A stretch of DNA of 42,532 nt from Bacteroidales bacterium. Lineage in GTDB: Bacteria; Bacteroidota; Bacteroidia; Bacteroidales; WCHB1-69. How positions within the stretch are numbered: position 1 is the first letter of the stretch; every line of letters begins with the position of its first letter. Below, one piece after another: positions 6,556 to 14,324 of this stretch. The notes under the pieces were generated by a model that did not search any database, had not been told where the DNA came from, and saw nothing but the letters and a program-made list of their open reading frames with translations. The stretch is taken from the NCBI GenBank assembly GCA_017395245.1, contig JAFPVR010000006.1, forward strand, positions 1-42,532, read 5' to 3'. The translations under genes and the position numbers were made by a program.

Positions 6556-7896
6556 ATGGGAGAAAACGATACCATAATCTTTCAGAACAATAATATTCCT
6601 GACGATCTCAATCTTCGCAGCGAGGAAGTCCAGGAAATCCTCGGACGTCCGCCAAAATGGATCGTGCGGGTGGGTATCAGCATCATCTTTGTCGTGGTGG
6701 CGGGACTTTTCGTGGGCAGCTATTTCCTGAAATACCCGGACATCCTGCCCGCCACGATTACCGTCACCACCGAAAACCTGCCCGCCGGTGTGATGGCCAT
6801 GACCACGGGCAAGATTGACACCATAGCCGTTGCGGAGAAACAGACGGTTAAAGAGGGCGAACTGCTGGCTGTCATTCGCAATCCCGCTAAATTGGAGGAT
6901 GTGATGGTGGTGAAACGAATGTTGGAAGAATCGAACACGCTGGTTGTAGAGACGCAAAATTTTGCGTCTCTACAGAATGGCACGTTTCTACAGTTGGGCG
7001 ACCTCCAATCGGCATACACCGCCTTCGACAATGCCCTGACCGATTACCGCCATTTTGTTGAAACGGATTACCATAACCGTAAAATTGCGGTCATTCGGAA
7101 GCAGATTGCTGCCCAGAAGAACCTGCTACAAAAAACCGTCAACCAGCTGAACATCAGCAGAAAACAATTGGCCACGGCACAAAAGCTGTTCGAAATTGAT
7201 TCGATGCTATACAGCAATGCGGCACTTTCCTTGGTGGATTACCAGTCGGCAAGAAACAGTCTGCTGCAACAACTGTCGTCCCTTGAATCGTCCAAGATGA
7301 GCGTTGACAACCAGCGGATGAGCATTTTGCAATCCGAACAGAGCATCTTTGATCTGGAGCAGCAGCGCATTGACGAAGAACAGCAGCTGACATCAGCCCT
7401 GACCAGTGCCAAGGAGCAACTTGCCGCCCAAATACGGCAATGGGAACAGACCTACCTGTTAGTTGCCCCATGCGATGGAAAAGTCACGTTCACCAAGTAC
7501 TGGCAGAAAAACCAGAATGTGAATGCGGGTGAGGTGTTGGTGACCGTAGTTCCCGACGGTGACACGCAGGTGGTAGGGAAGATCTTGCTTCCGCAGCAGG
7601 GCGCGGGCAAGGTCAAGGTCGGGCAGACCGTCAACGTCAAATTGGACAACTTCCCGTATCTGGAATACGGAATGGTCAAGGTATGCATACGGAACATCTC
7701 GATGGTCCCCGTGCAGGTGGATGAAAACACCAAAGCCTATATGCTTGAGGTGGAGTTTCCGGAGAATCTGGTTACAACATACGGTAAGCTGTTGACTTTC
7801 AGCCAGGAAATGACTGGTACGGCGGAAATCATCACCGAAGACTTGAGGCTGTTGGACAAGTTCATCAATCCGATTAGGGCGGTGATAAAGAAGTGA
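6556..7896 (+). CDS. HlyD-family membrane fusion protein (periplasmic adaptor)
   Basis: A 446-residue adaptor expected to join the C39 ABC exporter to an outer-membrane channel. One membrane helix at about residues 36-58 follows a cytoplasmic N-terminus (LRSEEVQEILGRPPKWIVR) typical of Bacteroidota homologues. A biotinyl-lipoyl half motif is seen at AMTTGKIDTIAV...VKEGELLAVI and the returning half at APCDGKVTFTKYW...VNAGEVLVTV. Between them lies a long coiled-coil hairpin, roughly residues 145-300. The 28-bp palindrome at 6946-6973 is inserted in frame and encodes VETQNFASLQ (residues 131-140), near the start of the coiled coil. GC content returns to that of the exporter. The gene starts six bases after the RDD gene. 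No TolC-like gene is in view. Confidence 0.92.
   Translation: MGENDTIIFQNNNIPDDLNLRSEEVQEILGRPPKWIVRVGISIIFVVVAGLFVGSYFLKYPDILPATITVTTENLPAGVMAMTTGKIDTIAVAEKQTVKEGELLAVIRNPAKLEDVMVVKRMLEESNTLVVETQNFASLQNGTFLQLGDLQSAYTAFDNALTDYRHFVETDYHNRKIAVIRKQIAAQKNLLQKTVNQLNISRKQLATAQKLFEIDSMLYSNAALSLVDYQSARNSLLQQLSSLESSKMSVDNQRMSILQSEQSIFDLEQQRIDEEQQLTSALTSAKEQLAAQIRQWEQTYLLVAPCDGKVTFTKYWQKNQNVNAGEVLVTVVPDGDTQVVGKILLPQQGAGKVKVGQTVNVKLDNFPYLEYGMVKVCIRNISMVPVQVDENTKAYMLEVEFPENLVTTYGKLLTFSQEMTGTAEIITEDLRLLDKFINPIRAVIKK
6946..6973. repeat. 28-bp perfect palindrome, copy 1, in frame within the HlyD gene
   Basis: Half-site GTAGAGACGCAAAA is followed directly by its exact reverse complement. It begins on a codon boundary of the HlyD gene and encodes VETQNFASLQ. 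Other copies lie at 18718, 27276 and 40571. Confidence 0.95.
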
Positions 7897-7914
7897 GTGA
7901 TCCGAAAAAAGTTG

Positions 7915-7922
7915 TACTTTTG
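7915..7922 (+). promoter_or_regulatory. -7 promoter box (TACTTTTG) of the OppA-like gene
   Basis: An exact TAnnTTTG match 34 bases before the start at 7956, in the gap after the HlyD stop. It suggests the binding-protein gene is transcribed separately from the peptide locus. Confidence 0.6.
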
Positions 7923-7955
7923 CGCTCCCGTATGAACCCCAAACCTACATCCTAA

Positions 7956-9614
7956 ATGCAGTACGAGTACGACCGTTTGAGAAAGTTTGTTGCAACAGCC
8001 GCCATCGCGCTGCTGTTCACAACGTTGCTGGTCTCTTGCAAGACGAAGTTCGACCATCCCGACAAGCAGATTTTCCACTATAACGAATCGTCGGGCATCC
8101 TGAGCCTCGATCCCGCGTTCGCTTCCGGACAGGCGACGATCTGGCCCTGCAACCAGCTCTACAACGGTTTGGTGGATATGGACGACCAGTTGCGGGTGGT
8201 GCCGGCCATCGCCAAAAGCTGGACTATCTCTGAAGATGGCAAAACTTACACGTTCATTCTCCGCAACGACGTGCAGTTCCACAATACGGACTTCTTCCCG
8301 TTCGCGAAACCGCGCTATGTCACGGCGGAAGATTTTGTCTATAGCCTGGGCCGCATCCTCAGTCCCGATGTGGCCTCGCCAGGCGCATGGATTTTCCAGA
8401 AGGTGAAGCGCGACAAAAATGGCAAACCTGCCTTCAAAGCGCTGAACGACACGGTTTTCCAAATCGAACTGACAGAGCCCTTCCCACCGTTCCTCGGCAT
8501 CCTGACGATGAAATACTGCTCGGTGGTGCCGCATGAGGTCGTGGAACGTTACGGCAAGGACTTCCGGAAATATCCGGTGGGCACCGGCCCATTCCAGATG
8601 CAGCTTTGGGAAGAGGGCGTAAAACTTGTGATGCGCAAGAACCCCCACTATTTCGAGACGGATTCGGCGGGCAAGCAACTGCCCTACATCGACGCGGTGG
8701 CAGTTTCCTTCATCGTTGACAAACAGTCTGTGTTCATGGAGTTTATGAAAGGCTCGCTCGATTTTATGTCGGGGGTGGACCCGAGCTACAAGGACGCGCT
8801 GCTCACCAAAGACGGGCGGCTCAATCCCGAGTATGCCGACAAAATCAAGCTCATCACCGGGCCGTATCTCAACACCGAGTATTTGGGCTTCAACCTGAAA
8901 CCTACGGATAAAAACAACCCGCTGAAGGACAAGCGGATACGGCAGGCCATCAACTACGGTTTCGATAGGGAGAAGATGATGAAGTACCTGCGCAACAATA
9001 TGGGTTATGCCGGGGACGGCGGTTTCGTGCCGCGCGGGATGCCGTCCTATAACCCTGAACGCACCGGCGGATATAGCTATAACCCGCAGAAGGCCTTGCA
9101 GTTATTGGCGGAAGCGGGCTATCCAAACGGGAAAGGGCTACCGGCCATCACGCTGACAGTCTCGGCACAGTATGCGGACCTCTGCCAATACATCCAGCAC
9201 GAGTTGGAGCAAATCGGCATCACGCTAAAGCTGGATATCGCGCAACCGGCACAACAACGGGAAATGATGCGCAGTTACCAGCTGCCCTTCTTCCGTGGCT
9301 CCTGGATTTGCGACTACCCTGACGCAGAGAACCAGATGTCGCTCTTCTACTCCAAAAACATCCTGCCGACGGGTTCCAACTACACCCACTACGTAAACCC
9401 GAAATTCGACCAACTGTACGAAAAATCGCAGCGTTGCACCGATGATTCAGCCCGCACCGAATACTATATCCAGATGGACTCGTTGTTGGTGGCCGACGCG
9501 CCCTTCGTCGTCCTGTACTACGACAAAGTGGCTCGTTTCGTGCAGAAAAACGTGGAAGGTATGGGCGTAAACCCCGTGAATATGCTCGACTTGCGGCGGG
9601 TCAAATTACGTTAA
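7956..9614 (+). CDS. OppA-like ABC transporter substrate-binding lipoprotein (family 5)
   Basis: 552 residues. It starts with a lipoprotein signal peptide ending in the lipobox LLVSC (Cys24 or so), so the mature protein is membrane-anchored. The body follows the family 5 solute-binding pattern: LSLDPAFASGQATIWPCNQLYNGLV, AIAKSWTISEDGKTYTFILRNDVQFHN, TAEDFVYSLGRILSP, YPVGTGPFQMQLW and the DKRIRQAINYGFDREKM segment (stretches from residues about 48 to 340). Such proteins bind oligopeptides or similar ligands for import. No permease or ATPase gene adjoins it, as is common for Bacteroidota. It could bind peptides, including the neighbouring locus's product, but nothing in the sequence shows that. 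Its stop overlaps the 3' end of the convergent GalM-fusion gene by 14 bases. Confidence 0.88.
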   Translation: MQYEYDRLRKFVATAAIALLFTTLLVSCKTKFDHPDKQIFHYNESSGILSLDPAFASGQATIWPCNQLYNGLVDMDDQLRVVPAIAKSWTISEDGKTYTFILRNDVQFHNTDFFPFAKPRYVTAEDFVYSLGRILSPDVASPGAWIFQKVKRDKNGKPAFKALNDTVFQIELTEPFPPFLGILTMKYCSVVPHEVVERYGKDFRKYPVGTGPFQMQLWEEGVKLVMRKNPHYFETDSAGKQLPYIDAVAVSFIVDKQSVFMEFMKGSLDFMSGVDPSYKDALLTKDGRLNPEYADKIKLITGPYLNTEYLGFNLKPTDKNNPLKDKRIRQAINYGFDREKMMKYLRNNMGYAGDGGFVPRGMPSYNPERTGGYSYNPQKALQLLAEAGYPNGKGLPAITLTVSAQYADLCQYIQHELEQIGITLKLDIAQPAQQREMMRSYQLPFFRGSWICDYPDAENQMSLFYSKNILPTGSNYTHYVNPKFDQLYEKSQRCTDDSARTEYYIQMDSLLVADAPFVVLYYDKVARFVQKNVEGMGVNPVNMLDLRRVKLR

Positions 9615-11199
9615 CCGTTCCGAACTTGAACTTCGTCCGGCTGTGATAAACCTCGCCCGGACGTAGGAAAGCATTCGATTCCGGCCAGTTTTGGTTCGGT
9701 GAATCGGGAAATTTTTGCGTTTCTAAACAGACAGCAGCGCGTTGCTGATAGACCACCCCACCCTTTCCGACAAATGTTCCGTCGAGGAAGTTGCCGGTAT
9801 AGACCTGCATCCCCGGTTCAGTGGTGTAAACCTCTAACGCAATGCCCGTTACGGGACTCTCCAAGCGGGCGCACAGACGAGTGTCGTCGCCCTTCGTGTT
9901 CAGCACCCAGTTGTGGTCATATCCGCGCCCGATGCGCAGCTGTTCGAAGTCGGTGGCGATGTCGCGGCCAATCGGCTTGGGCTGCCGGAAGTCCATCGGC
10001 GTGCCCTCCACGGAAGCCAACTCGCCCGTGGGGATGAAGGTTTCGCCAATCGGGGTGTAGCGGTCGGCGTCGATGGTCAGCAGGTGGTTGAGGATGTCGG
10101 TGGAGGCATCGCCGTTGAGGTTGAAGTAGCTGTGGTTGGTCATGTTGATGACCGTTGGCTCGTCCGTAACCGCCTCATACTGAATATCCAGCGCATTGTC
10201 GTCTGTCAGCATGTAGGTGACGCGGGCACACACATTGCCCGGGAACCCGCTGTCGCCGTCCTCGCTGACCAAGCTCAGCACCAGCCGGTTGTCGCCCACT
10301 TCTTCAACGTTAAAGATGCGGTACTGCCAGCCGTCCGGACCGCCGTGCAGACAGTTCTTGCCATCGTTTTGCGGCAGCTGGTACGTTTTCCCGTCGATGG
10401 TTATCTGCCCGTTATTCAGTCGGTTGGCGTACCTTCCAATCGCCGCCCCGAAGTCAGAGCGGTGGTTTTCGGGAAGGTAGTCTTCCACGTTTTCGAACCC
10501 GAGCACGACATCGCGCAAAATGCCGTTTCTGTCGGGCACGAACAATGAAACGACGCGCCCGCCGAGGTTAGTGATGGTCGCACGGAGGCCGCGGGCGTTT
10601 TTCAGCGTGAAAAGGGTGATGGCACTATCGTTATAATCCATTTTTGTTGAAAATTTATCTCGAAGCTCGTAAATTCTGTCCATTATAATGTCTTGCTGTT
10701 TTTCGTTGAGCTGCAACCCGAATCTAACCGTATTCGGATTCCCATTTTCCGACGTGTAATGTATTCGAAGCGAGGCATTATACAAGTACGACCTCCTGAA
10801 AAAAGTCCACCAAGGTGACTCATATTTTTCAATTTCTACAATACAGTTCCACGGGATAGTTGTTTCCCTATCAATGAGTTTTTTAAGATGGATTACGATA
10901 CCGTTTTCATCATACGACACGGTTTCGGCACCCTTAACCTGCCAAACAAGCATATCCAAAGCATATAAAGTATAAGCGACAGGTAACATCAGTAGCAATA
11001 TAAAAAACAATATGCCAAATATATCGGGCCACTCGTCTATTATCCACCAGATAAGGGAAATCAAGCCGATAATACAGAATGCAGAACCGATGAGTGTACA
11101 CAGACCGAAAAAGAGTATGAGATCCGGCTCCGGGCGACTGCGCAGCAGTTTGGTGCGGCCGTTGAGATCGTTTTTGTCAGATTCGGGGTTTGTTGGCAT
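9601..11199 (-). CDS. galM: Fusion: small membrane/PH-like protein joined to aldose 1-epimerase
   Basis: 532 residues made of two complete proteins. Residues 1-186 match the separate gene at 13549-14133: the same opening (MPTNPxSDxN-L-GRTKLLRSRPEPD), two membrane helices, a DMLxWQxKG segment, and a C-terminal domain ending NExQQxIxxxRIxEL. Residue 187 is a methionine that starts a full-length aldose 1-epimerase (mutarotase, 346 residues) with FGAAIGRYANRL, a catalytic-type His in NMTNHSYFNLNG, GYDHNW, and the catalytic-Glu region AAVCLETQKFPDSPNQ. Mutarotase interconverts alpha and beta anomers of galactose or glucose. The join is exactly end-to-start, as if a small deletion removed a stop codon and intergenic DNA. 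Whether the epimerase is also translated from its own ATG (plus-strand position 10641) is open. Confidence 0.9.
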   Translation of the reverse strand: MPTNPESDKNDLNGRTKLLRSRPEPDLILFFGLCTLIGSAFCIIGLISLIWWIIDEWPDIFGILFFILLLMLPVAYTLYALDMLVWQVKGAETVSYDENGIVIHLKKLIDRETTIPWNCIVEIEKYESPWWTFFRRSYLYNASLRIHYTSENGNPNTVRFGLQLNEKQQDIIMDRIYELRDKFSTKMDYNDSAITLFTLKNARGLRATITNLGGRVVSLFVPDRNGILRDVVLGFENVEDYLPENHRSDFGAAIGRYANRLNNGQITIDGKTYQLPQNDGKNCLHGGPDGWQYRIFNVEEVGDNRLVLSLVSEDGDSGFPGNVCARVTYMLTDDNALDIQYEAVTDEPTVINMTNHSYFNLNGDASTDILNHLLTIDADRYTPIGETFIPTGELASVEGTPMDFRQPKPIGRDIATDFEQLRIGRGYDHNWVLNTKGDDTRLCARLESPVTGIALEVYTTEPGMQVYTGNFLDGTFVGKGGVVYQQRAAVCLETQKFPDSPNQNWPESNAFLRPGEVYHSRTKFKFGTVNVI

Positions 11200-11220
11200 A
11201 GGATTATAAATTTTATGAAT

Positions 11221-11243
11221 TATACTTTATAAAAAGAAGTATA
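11221..11243. other. Small inverted repeat TATACTT/AAGTATA upstream of the GalM fusion
   Basis: TATACTT 11221-11227 pairs with AAGTATA 11237-11243 in an AT-rich gap, 22 to 44 bases before the fusion gene start. It could be an operator or a weak stem. No TAnnTTTG box for the fusion gene was found in this gap. Confidence 0.3.
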
Positions 11244-11340
11244 ACACAATTTTTATCATATATAGTTAATAAAAACAAGTGTTTCGCTTAGGCATAGTTC
11301 CACACAATAATAAAAAAGTGCTATTAGCTGAAACCCTTTA

Positions 11341-12177
11341 CTAACTGGAAACCCACCTTTCATATAGATGGTCGAAAGTCCATTTGTTTTTCACTTTTTT
11401 AAGCACGATGGTGCCGCCACGTTTGCACTGATGATATTCTACAACAGCATATTGAAAGGAGCGGTCAAATATAATCTTGTCTATTGAGAAAAAAGGGGTG
11501 ATCACGGACGCCAAAAAGTAATGGCAGAGTATCGAACCGGCATAATCTCTCAAAAAAAATATTCTCTCTAATTCTTCTTGTAATTTTGCCTCCTCTAAGT
11601 CGTAAGGTTCATTCTCATTGCCAGTTATATTCCATATACTATCTGTTTCCGTCATCTCCCAATCATCAAATGTTTCAATTTCCAACGGAGGAAGTATGAA
11701 TGTTGTAAGATAATCGTTGACGATAGTTTTATAACCTTCAGTCAGATAAACTGCCGTAAGTCCTTCGATTTGGTATTTCGGTCGGAAATCTATGGCGGAA
11801 TCAACAGTGACATATACTGTTTTGTCCAAATCACCTTTTTGAAAAGCCATTGATTTCTTATTCACATAACCTATTTTATCCAACGTGCTTTGTACGACAA
11901 GCACTGGTCCGAGAACCTCAATCCCAATCTCCGAGGAAATATCCGGACGTAGCATTGCGGAGAACACCTTGTGCGCCTCCGCGACCCATTTGTCGGGTGC
12001 TTCCACCTCATTATCAGCATATTCCTTCTGCCAATTGTCGAAGAACTGTTCCAAAAGATCATACGATTTGGTATCGTAAGCCCGCTCTAATAGATCCCGT
12101 TGGCCTTCGGACTGCGCATCAAGCCCAAAAGCAGCCGCGAGAAGTATAAATGTCAGTATATATAACCGTTTTTTCAT
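11341..12177 (-). CDS. Conserved secreted protein of unknown function
   Basis: 278 residues with a clear signal peptide (MKKRLYILTFILLAAAFGLDAQS, cleavage after Ala-Gln or just before), so it is exported. The mature part begins helical and acidic (GQRDLLERAYDTKSYDLLEQFFDNW), then has mixed strands. It ends in a segment (GGTIVLKKVKNKWTFDHLYERW) resembling the last strands of small stress or lumazine-like folds, but I cannot name a family. It has its own -7 box at 12197-12204 and lies between the two paralogous membrane proteins. No enzyme motif is visible. Confidence 0.75.
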   Translation of the reverse strand: MKKRLYILTFILLAAAFGLDAQSEGQRDLLERAYDTKSYDLLEQFFDNWQKEYADNEVEAPDKWVAEAHKVFSAMLRPDISSEIGIEVLGPVLVVQSTLDKIGYVNKKSMAFQKGDLDKTVYVTVDSAIDFRPKYQIEGLTAVYLTEGYKTIVNDYLTTFILPPLEIETFDDWEMTETDSIWNITGNENEPYDLEEAKLQEELERIFFLRDYAGSILCHYFLASVITPFFSIDKIIFDRSFQYAVVEYHQCKRGGTIVLKKVKNKWTFDHLYERWVSS

Positions 12178-12196
12178 AAGGGCGATTTTTCCATTG

Positions 12197-12204
12197 CAAA
12201 AATA
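12197..12204 (-). promoter_or_regulatory. -7 box (TATTTTTG) of the secreted-protein gene
   Basis: An exact TAnnTTTG on the minus strand, 20 bases before the start at 12177, giving a very short 5' leader. Confidence 0.65.
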
Positions 12205-12507
12205 GCAACTTTATCTATATGTTATGACGCAAAAAAATCAAAAGGTTGCACCTTGTCTTGAATTTTTTTGTCATCTTCAAAGAAGCCGAACGCATGTCCA
12301 CCCTTACGCACAACTTCGCATCAACTGGTTATGCTGCTTCAGGAAGTTCCTTTTGTTTTGTATGTTTATTCATCCTGCCCTATTTTTAACCGGCAAAAGT
12401 ACACTTTATTGGAATAGACACTATGACTTTACACCTGAAATCTACAATCTGCAACCGACTATAAAGTTAAATTTCGTTAATGCGTCGGAGCATAACAGAA
12501 AAAATAG

Positions 12508-12515
12508 TACTTTTG
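12508..12515 (+). promoter_or_regulatory. -7 box (TACTTTTG) of the Panacea toxin-antitoxin operon
   Basis: An exact TAnnTTTG, 25 bases before the start codon at 12541. The pair of genes downstream is separated by only four bases and probably shares this promoter. Confidence 0.65.
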
Positions 12516-12540
12516 CAGGTTATTCTTAGACATATACTAT

Positions 12541-13119
12541 ATGACGAAAGATACGAAGAAGATCATACAAGCCTTGACTTACTTGGCAGGCAAGGAGGAC
12601 GGCAAGGTGATGGACAACATGAAGGCTTACAAGCTCCTTTGGCTGGCCGACCGTTATCATCTGCGCCAAACCGGTCGTACCATCACCGGTGACGCCTACT
12701 ATGCCATGCCGTATGGTATTGTGCCGAGCGATGCCAAATGTGTGCTGGAAAACGCCAAGACCAAAATGCGTAACCCAAAAGGTTACAAAGATCGTTATAT
12801 CGCCAACAAGGGTAACCACCAGTTCATGGCACTTACCGATGCCGACCTTCAAGTGTTCTCCGACTCTGATCAGGAGGCTCTTGACAAGGTGTGGGAGGCG
12901 TTTGGAAGTATGGACGCCCTGGAGCTCTCCAATCTTTCGCACCAATTCCCGGAGTGGACTTTTTATCGCGACCTGTTAAACGATCGCGAACAGAAGAACT
13001 CCTATCGCATCGATTTGGACCACTTCTTCGAGCAGGGACCTTCGAGCGACTTTTTCTGCGAAAGCAAGGAAATGCTGGAATTGACACAAGAACTGTATCA
13101 CCAATATAACCGTATCTGA
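12541..13119 (+). CDS. Panacea (SocA/DUF4065)-domain antitoxin
   Basis: 192 residues with the Panacea pattern: an N-terminal helical start (KKIIQALTYLAGKEDGKVMDNMKAYKLLWLADRYHLRQTGRTITGD spans residues about 5-52) and then AYYAMPYGIVPSDAK, where Panacea proteins have Y-x-A-x-x-YGPV. A central helical part ending in HQFPEW fits the rest of the domain. Panacea proteins act as antitoxins for many unrelated toxins. The next gene starts four bases downstream and has no recognised housekeeping role, as expected for the toxin. Residues 140-192 form an acidic, aromatic tail (FFEQGPSSDFFCESKEMLELTQELYHQY) that may be the toxin-binding part. Domain call confident; the pairing is inferred from order and spacing. 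Confidence 0.85.
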   Translation: MTKDTKKIIQALTYLAGKEDGKVMDNMKAYKLLWLADRYHLRQTGRTITGDAYYAMPYGIVPSDAKCVLENAKTKMRNPKGYKDRYIANKGNHQFMALTDADLQVFSDSDQEALDKVWEAFGSMDALELSNLSHQFPEWTFYRDLLNDREQKNSYRIDLDHFFEQGPSSDFFCESKEMLELTQELYHQYNRI

Positions 13120-13123
13120 AATC

Positions 13124-13552
13124 ATGGAACTCCCGGGAAGCCTCTTGGGGGCAGTAGTCGGAGAAGGTGAAAAGTACTTCTTCACGGTGGACTGTCCGAT
13201 AGGTGTCCAAGAGCATATTCATATTTGTATCAAGCGCCACAACAAGATATTGCTGTTCTCTACCTGTTCCTCCCAAACCGATACGGCATTTCGGTTGGCA
13301 AAACTGAGAGGACTTGACTTGAACACATTCCCAGTATTCACCCGCAACGAAGTGAACAAGTTCCAACGTGACATGACCTACGTCAACTGCAATAATGTGA
13401 TTGAGGTGAGTGAGGCTGAATTTGGTCAACTTATTAAAGACGGCAAGGTACATCGACTGGATGGTAAACTTGACGAACTCAGTATGGCTCTTATAGCCAA
13501 CGGCGTGAAGTTGAGCCCTGATGTCGAACGTAGAATCAAGGATTTGTTTTAG
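13124..13552 (+). CDS. Putative toxin partner of the Panacea antitoxin
   Basis: 142 residues, four bases after the antitoxin gene. The first 100 residues are strand-rich (GAVVGEGEKYFFTVDCP, EHIHICIKRHNKILLFSTC, FPVFTRNEVNKFQRDMTYVNCNNVIEV), recalling PemK/MazF-like small barrels in which a first strand, a solvent-exposed Ser/Thr/Cys strand and a YV.C..V strand alternate. The last 40 residues are helical. I cannot match it to a named toxin family. Candidate functional residues are His67/68-type histidines in the HIHICIKRHNK strand and the conserved-looking TYVNCNN. The toxin role rests on operon context. It overlaps the stop of the convergent gene by four bases. Confidence 0.6.
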   Translation: MELPGSLLGAVVGEGEKYFFTVDCPIGVQEHIHICIKRHNKILLFSTCSSQTDTAFRLAKLRGLDLNTFPVFTRNEVNKFQRDMTYVNCNNVIEVSEAEFGQLIKDGKVHRLDGKLDELSMALIANGVKLSPDVERRIKDLF

Positions 13553-14133
13553 TTTTTATTTTTAAAACTCTCCACCAGCAACTCATTAATGCGCTCTACA
13601 ACAATCTCCTGTTGGTCTTCGTTGAGCAACAGTCCGAACCGCACCTTTTTGGTCTTGCCTTTCGCGTTTTTGTAAGTCAGACAAAGTGTTTCGTCCCCAT
13701 CTCTCCCTTTAAATTTGTACCACGGATAAGAATAGGGTTCCACGTTCAGGATACAATCCCATGGAATCCGCCACTCCCCGCTGAACAAACTCTTATGCTG
13801 GATGAGCAAGTCCTTTTCCGAATAGGTGACAAGCTCCTCGCCTTTTATCTGCCAAATCAGCATATCCAAAACCATTAGCGTGTAAGCGATGGGAACACCG
13901 CAGATGATGAACGCCTGGAAAAAACCGTTCATAAACGGCCAAAATCCGTCCAAGCCTCGCCAACCGATTTCAATCATCTCAGAAATCACAAAATAAAACG
14001 CCATAAAGCTGAAAAACAACCCGATCAGCGTTGCTATCCCGAACACCAAAATGTTATCCGGCTCCGGGCGGCTGCGCAGTAGTTTGGTGCGGCCGTCAAG
14101 CTCGTTCGGGTCTGATTTGGGGTTCGTTGGCAT
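13549..14133 (-). CDS. Small membrane protein with PH-like C-terminal domain, paralogue of the GalM fusion N-terminus
   Basis: 194 residues: a polar N-terminus (MPTNPKSDPNELDGRTKLLRSRPEPD), two hydrophobic segments at about 28-50 and 68-92, then a soluble strand-rich domain (KGEELVTYSEKDLLIQHKSLF, RIPWDCILNVEPY, KKVRFGLLLNEDQQEIVVERINELL). This layout resembles membrane-anchored bacterial PH-like proteins, but the family is not certain. Almost the same protein forms residues 1-186 of the fusion gene 2.3 kb away on the same strand, so the two arose by duplication. It has its own TATTTTTG box 20 bases upstream. Function unknown. Confidence 0.75.
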   Translation of the reverse strand: MPTNPKSDPNELDGRTKLLRSRPEPDNILVFGIATLIGLFFSFMAFYFVISEMIEIGWRGLDGFWPFMNGFFQAFIICGVPIAYTLMVLDMLIWQIKGEELVTYSEKDLLIQHKSLFSGEWRIPWDCILNVEPYSYPWYKFKGRDGDETLCLTYKNAKGKTKKVRFGLLLNEDQQEIVVERINELLVESFKNKN

Positions 14134-14153
14134 GGAAGTATATTTTCAGGTGG

Positions 14154-14161
14154 CAAAAATA
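14154..14161 (-). promoter_or_regulatory. -7 box (TATTTTTG) of the small membrane protein gene
   Basis: An exact TAnnTTTG on the minus strand, 20 bases before the start at 14133. Confidence 0.65.
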
Positions 14162-14188
14162 GCATTTTTCAGAAACCAGAATATGAAT

Positions 14189-14276
14189 TATTTGGACACA
14201 ATTCGACTATAATCTTTGTCCATATAAATAAATATTATGATTTATTTGGACAAATAATATACTTAGAACTTGTCTA
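14189..14276. promoter_or_regulatory. Candidate operator cluster upstream of the DUF234 ATPase
   Basis: The motif TTGGACA/TGTCCAA recurs: TTGGACAC near 14192, TTTGTCCA 14215-14222, its inverted partner TGGACAAA 14247-14254, and a degenerate TTGTCTAT near 14270. The central pair forms a roughly 40-base AT-rich palindrome with arms extending through ATAAATAAAT/ATTTATTT. It sits just upstream of the promoter, so it may bind a repressor or activator. Confidence 0.4.
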
Positions 14277-14293
14277 TATAAAGAAAAAAAATG

Positions 14294-14301
14294 TATTTTT
14301 G
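14294..14301 (+). promoter_or_regulatory. -7 box (TATTTTTG) of the DUF234 ATPase gene
   Basis: An exact TAnnTTTG, 23 bases before the ATG at 14325. Confidence 0.65.
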
Positions 14302-14324
14302 CGGACAATTTCAAATAGTTGATT

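Larger units (their letters stand above)
12178..12540. other. Divergent intergenic region with two promoters
   Basis: This 363-base gap separates the minus-strand secreted protein from the plus-strand Panacea gene. It holds TATTTTTG on the minus strand (12197-12204) and TACTTTTG on the plus strand (12508-12515). The open frame at 12224-12529 shows no recognisable protein, and its 3' end overlaps the plus-strand promoter. I see nothing else supported here. Confidence 0.6.
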
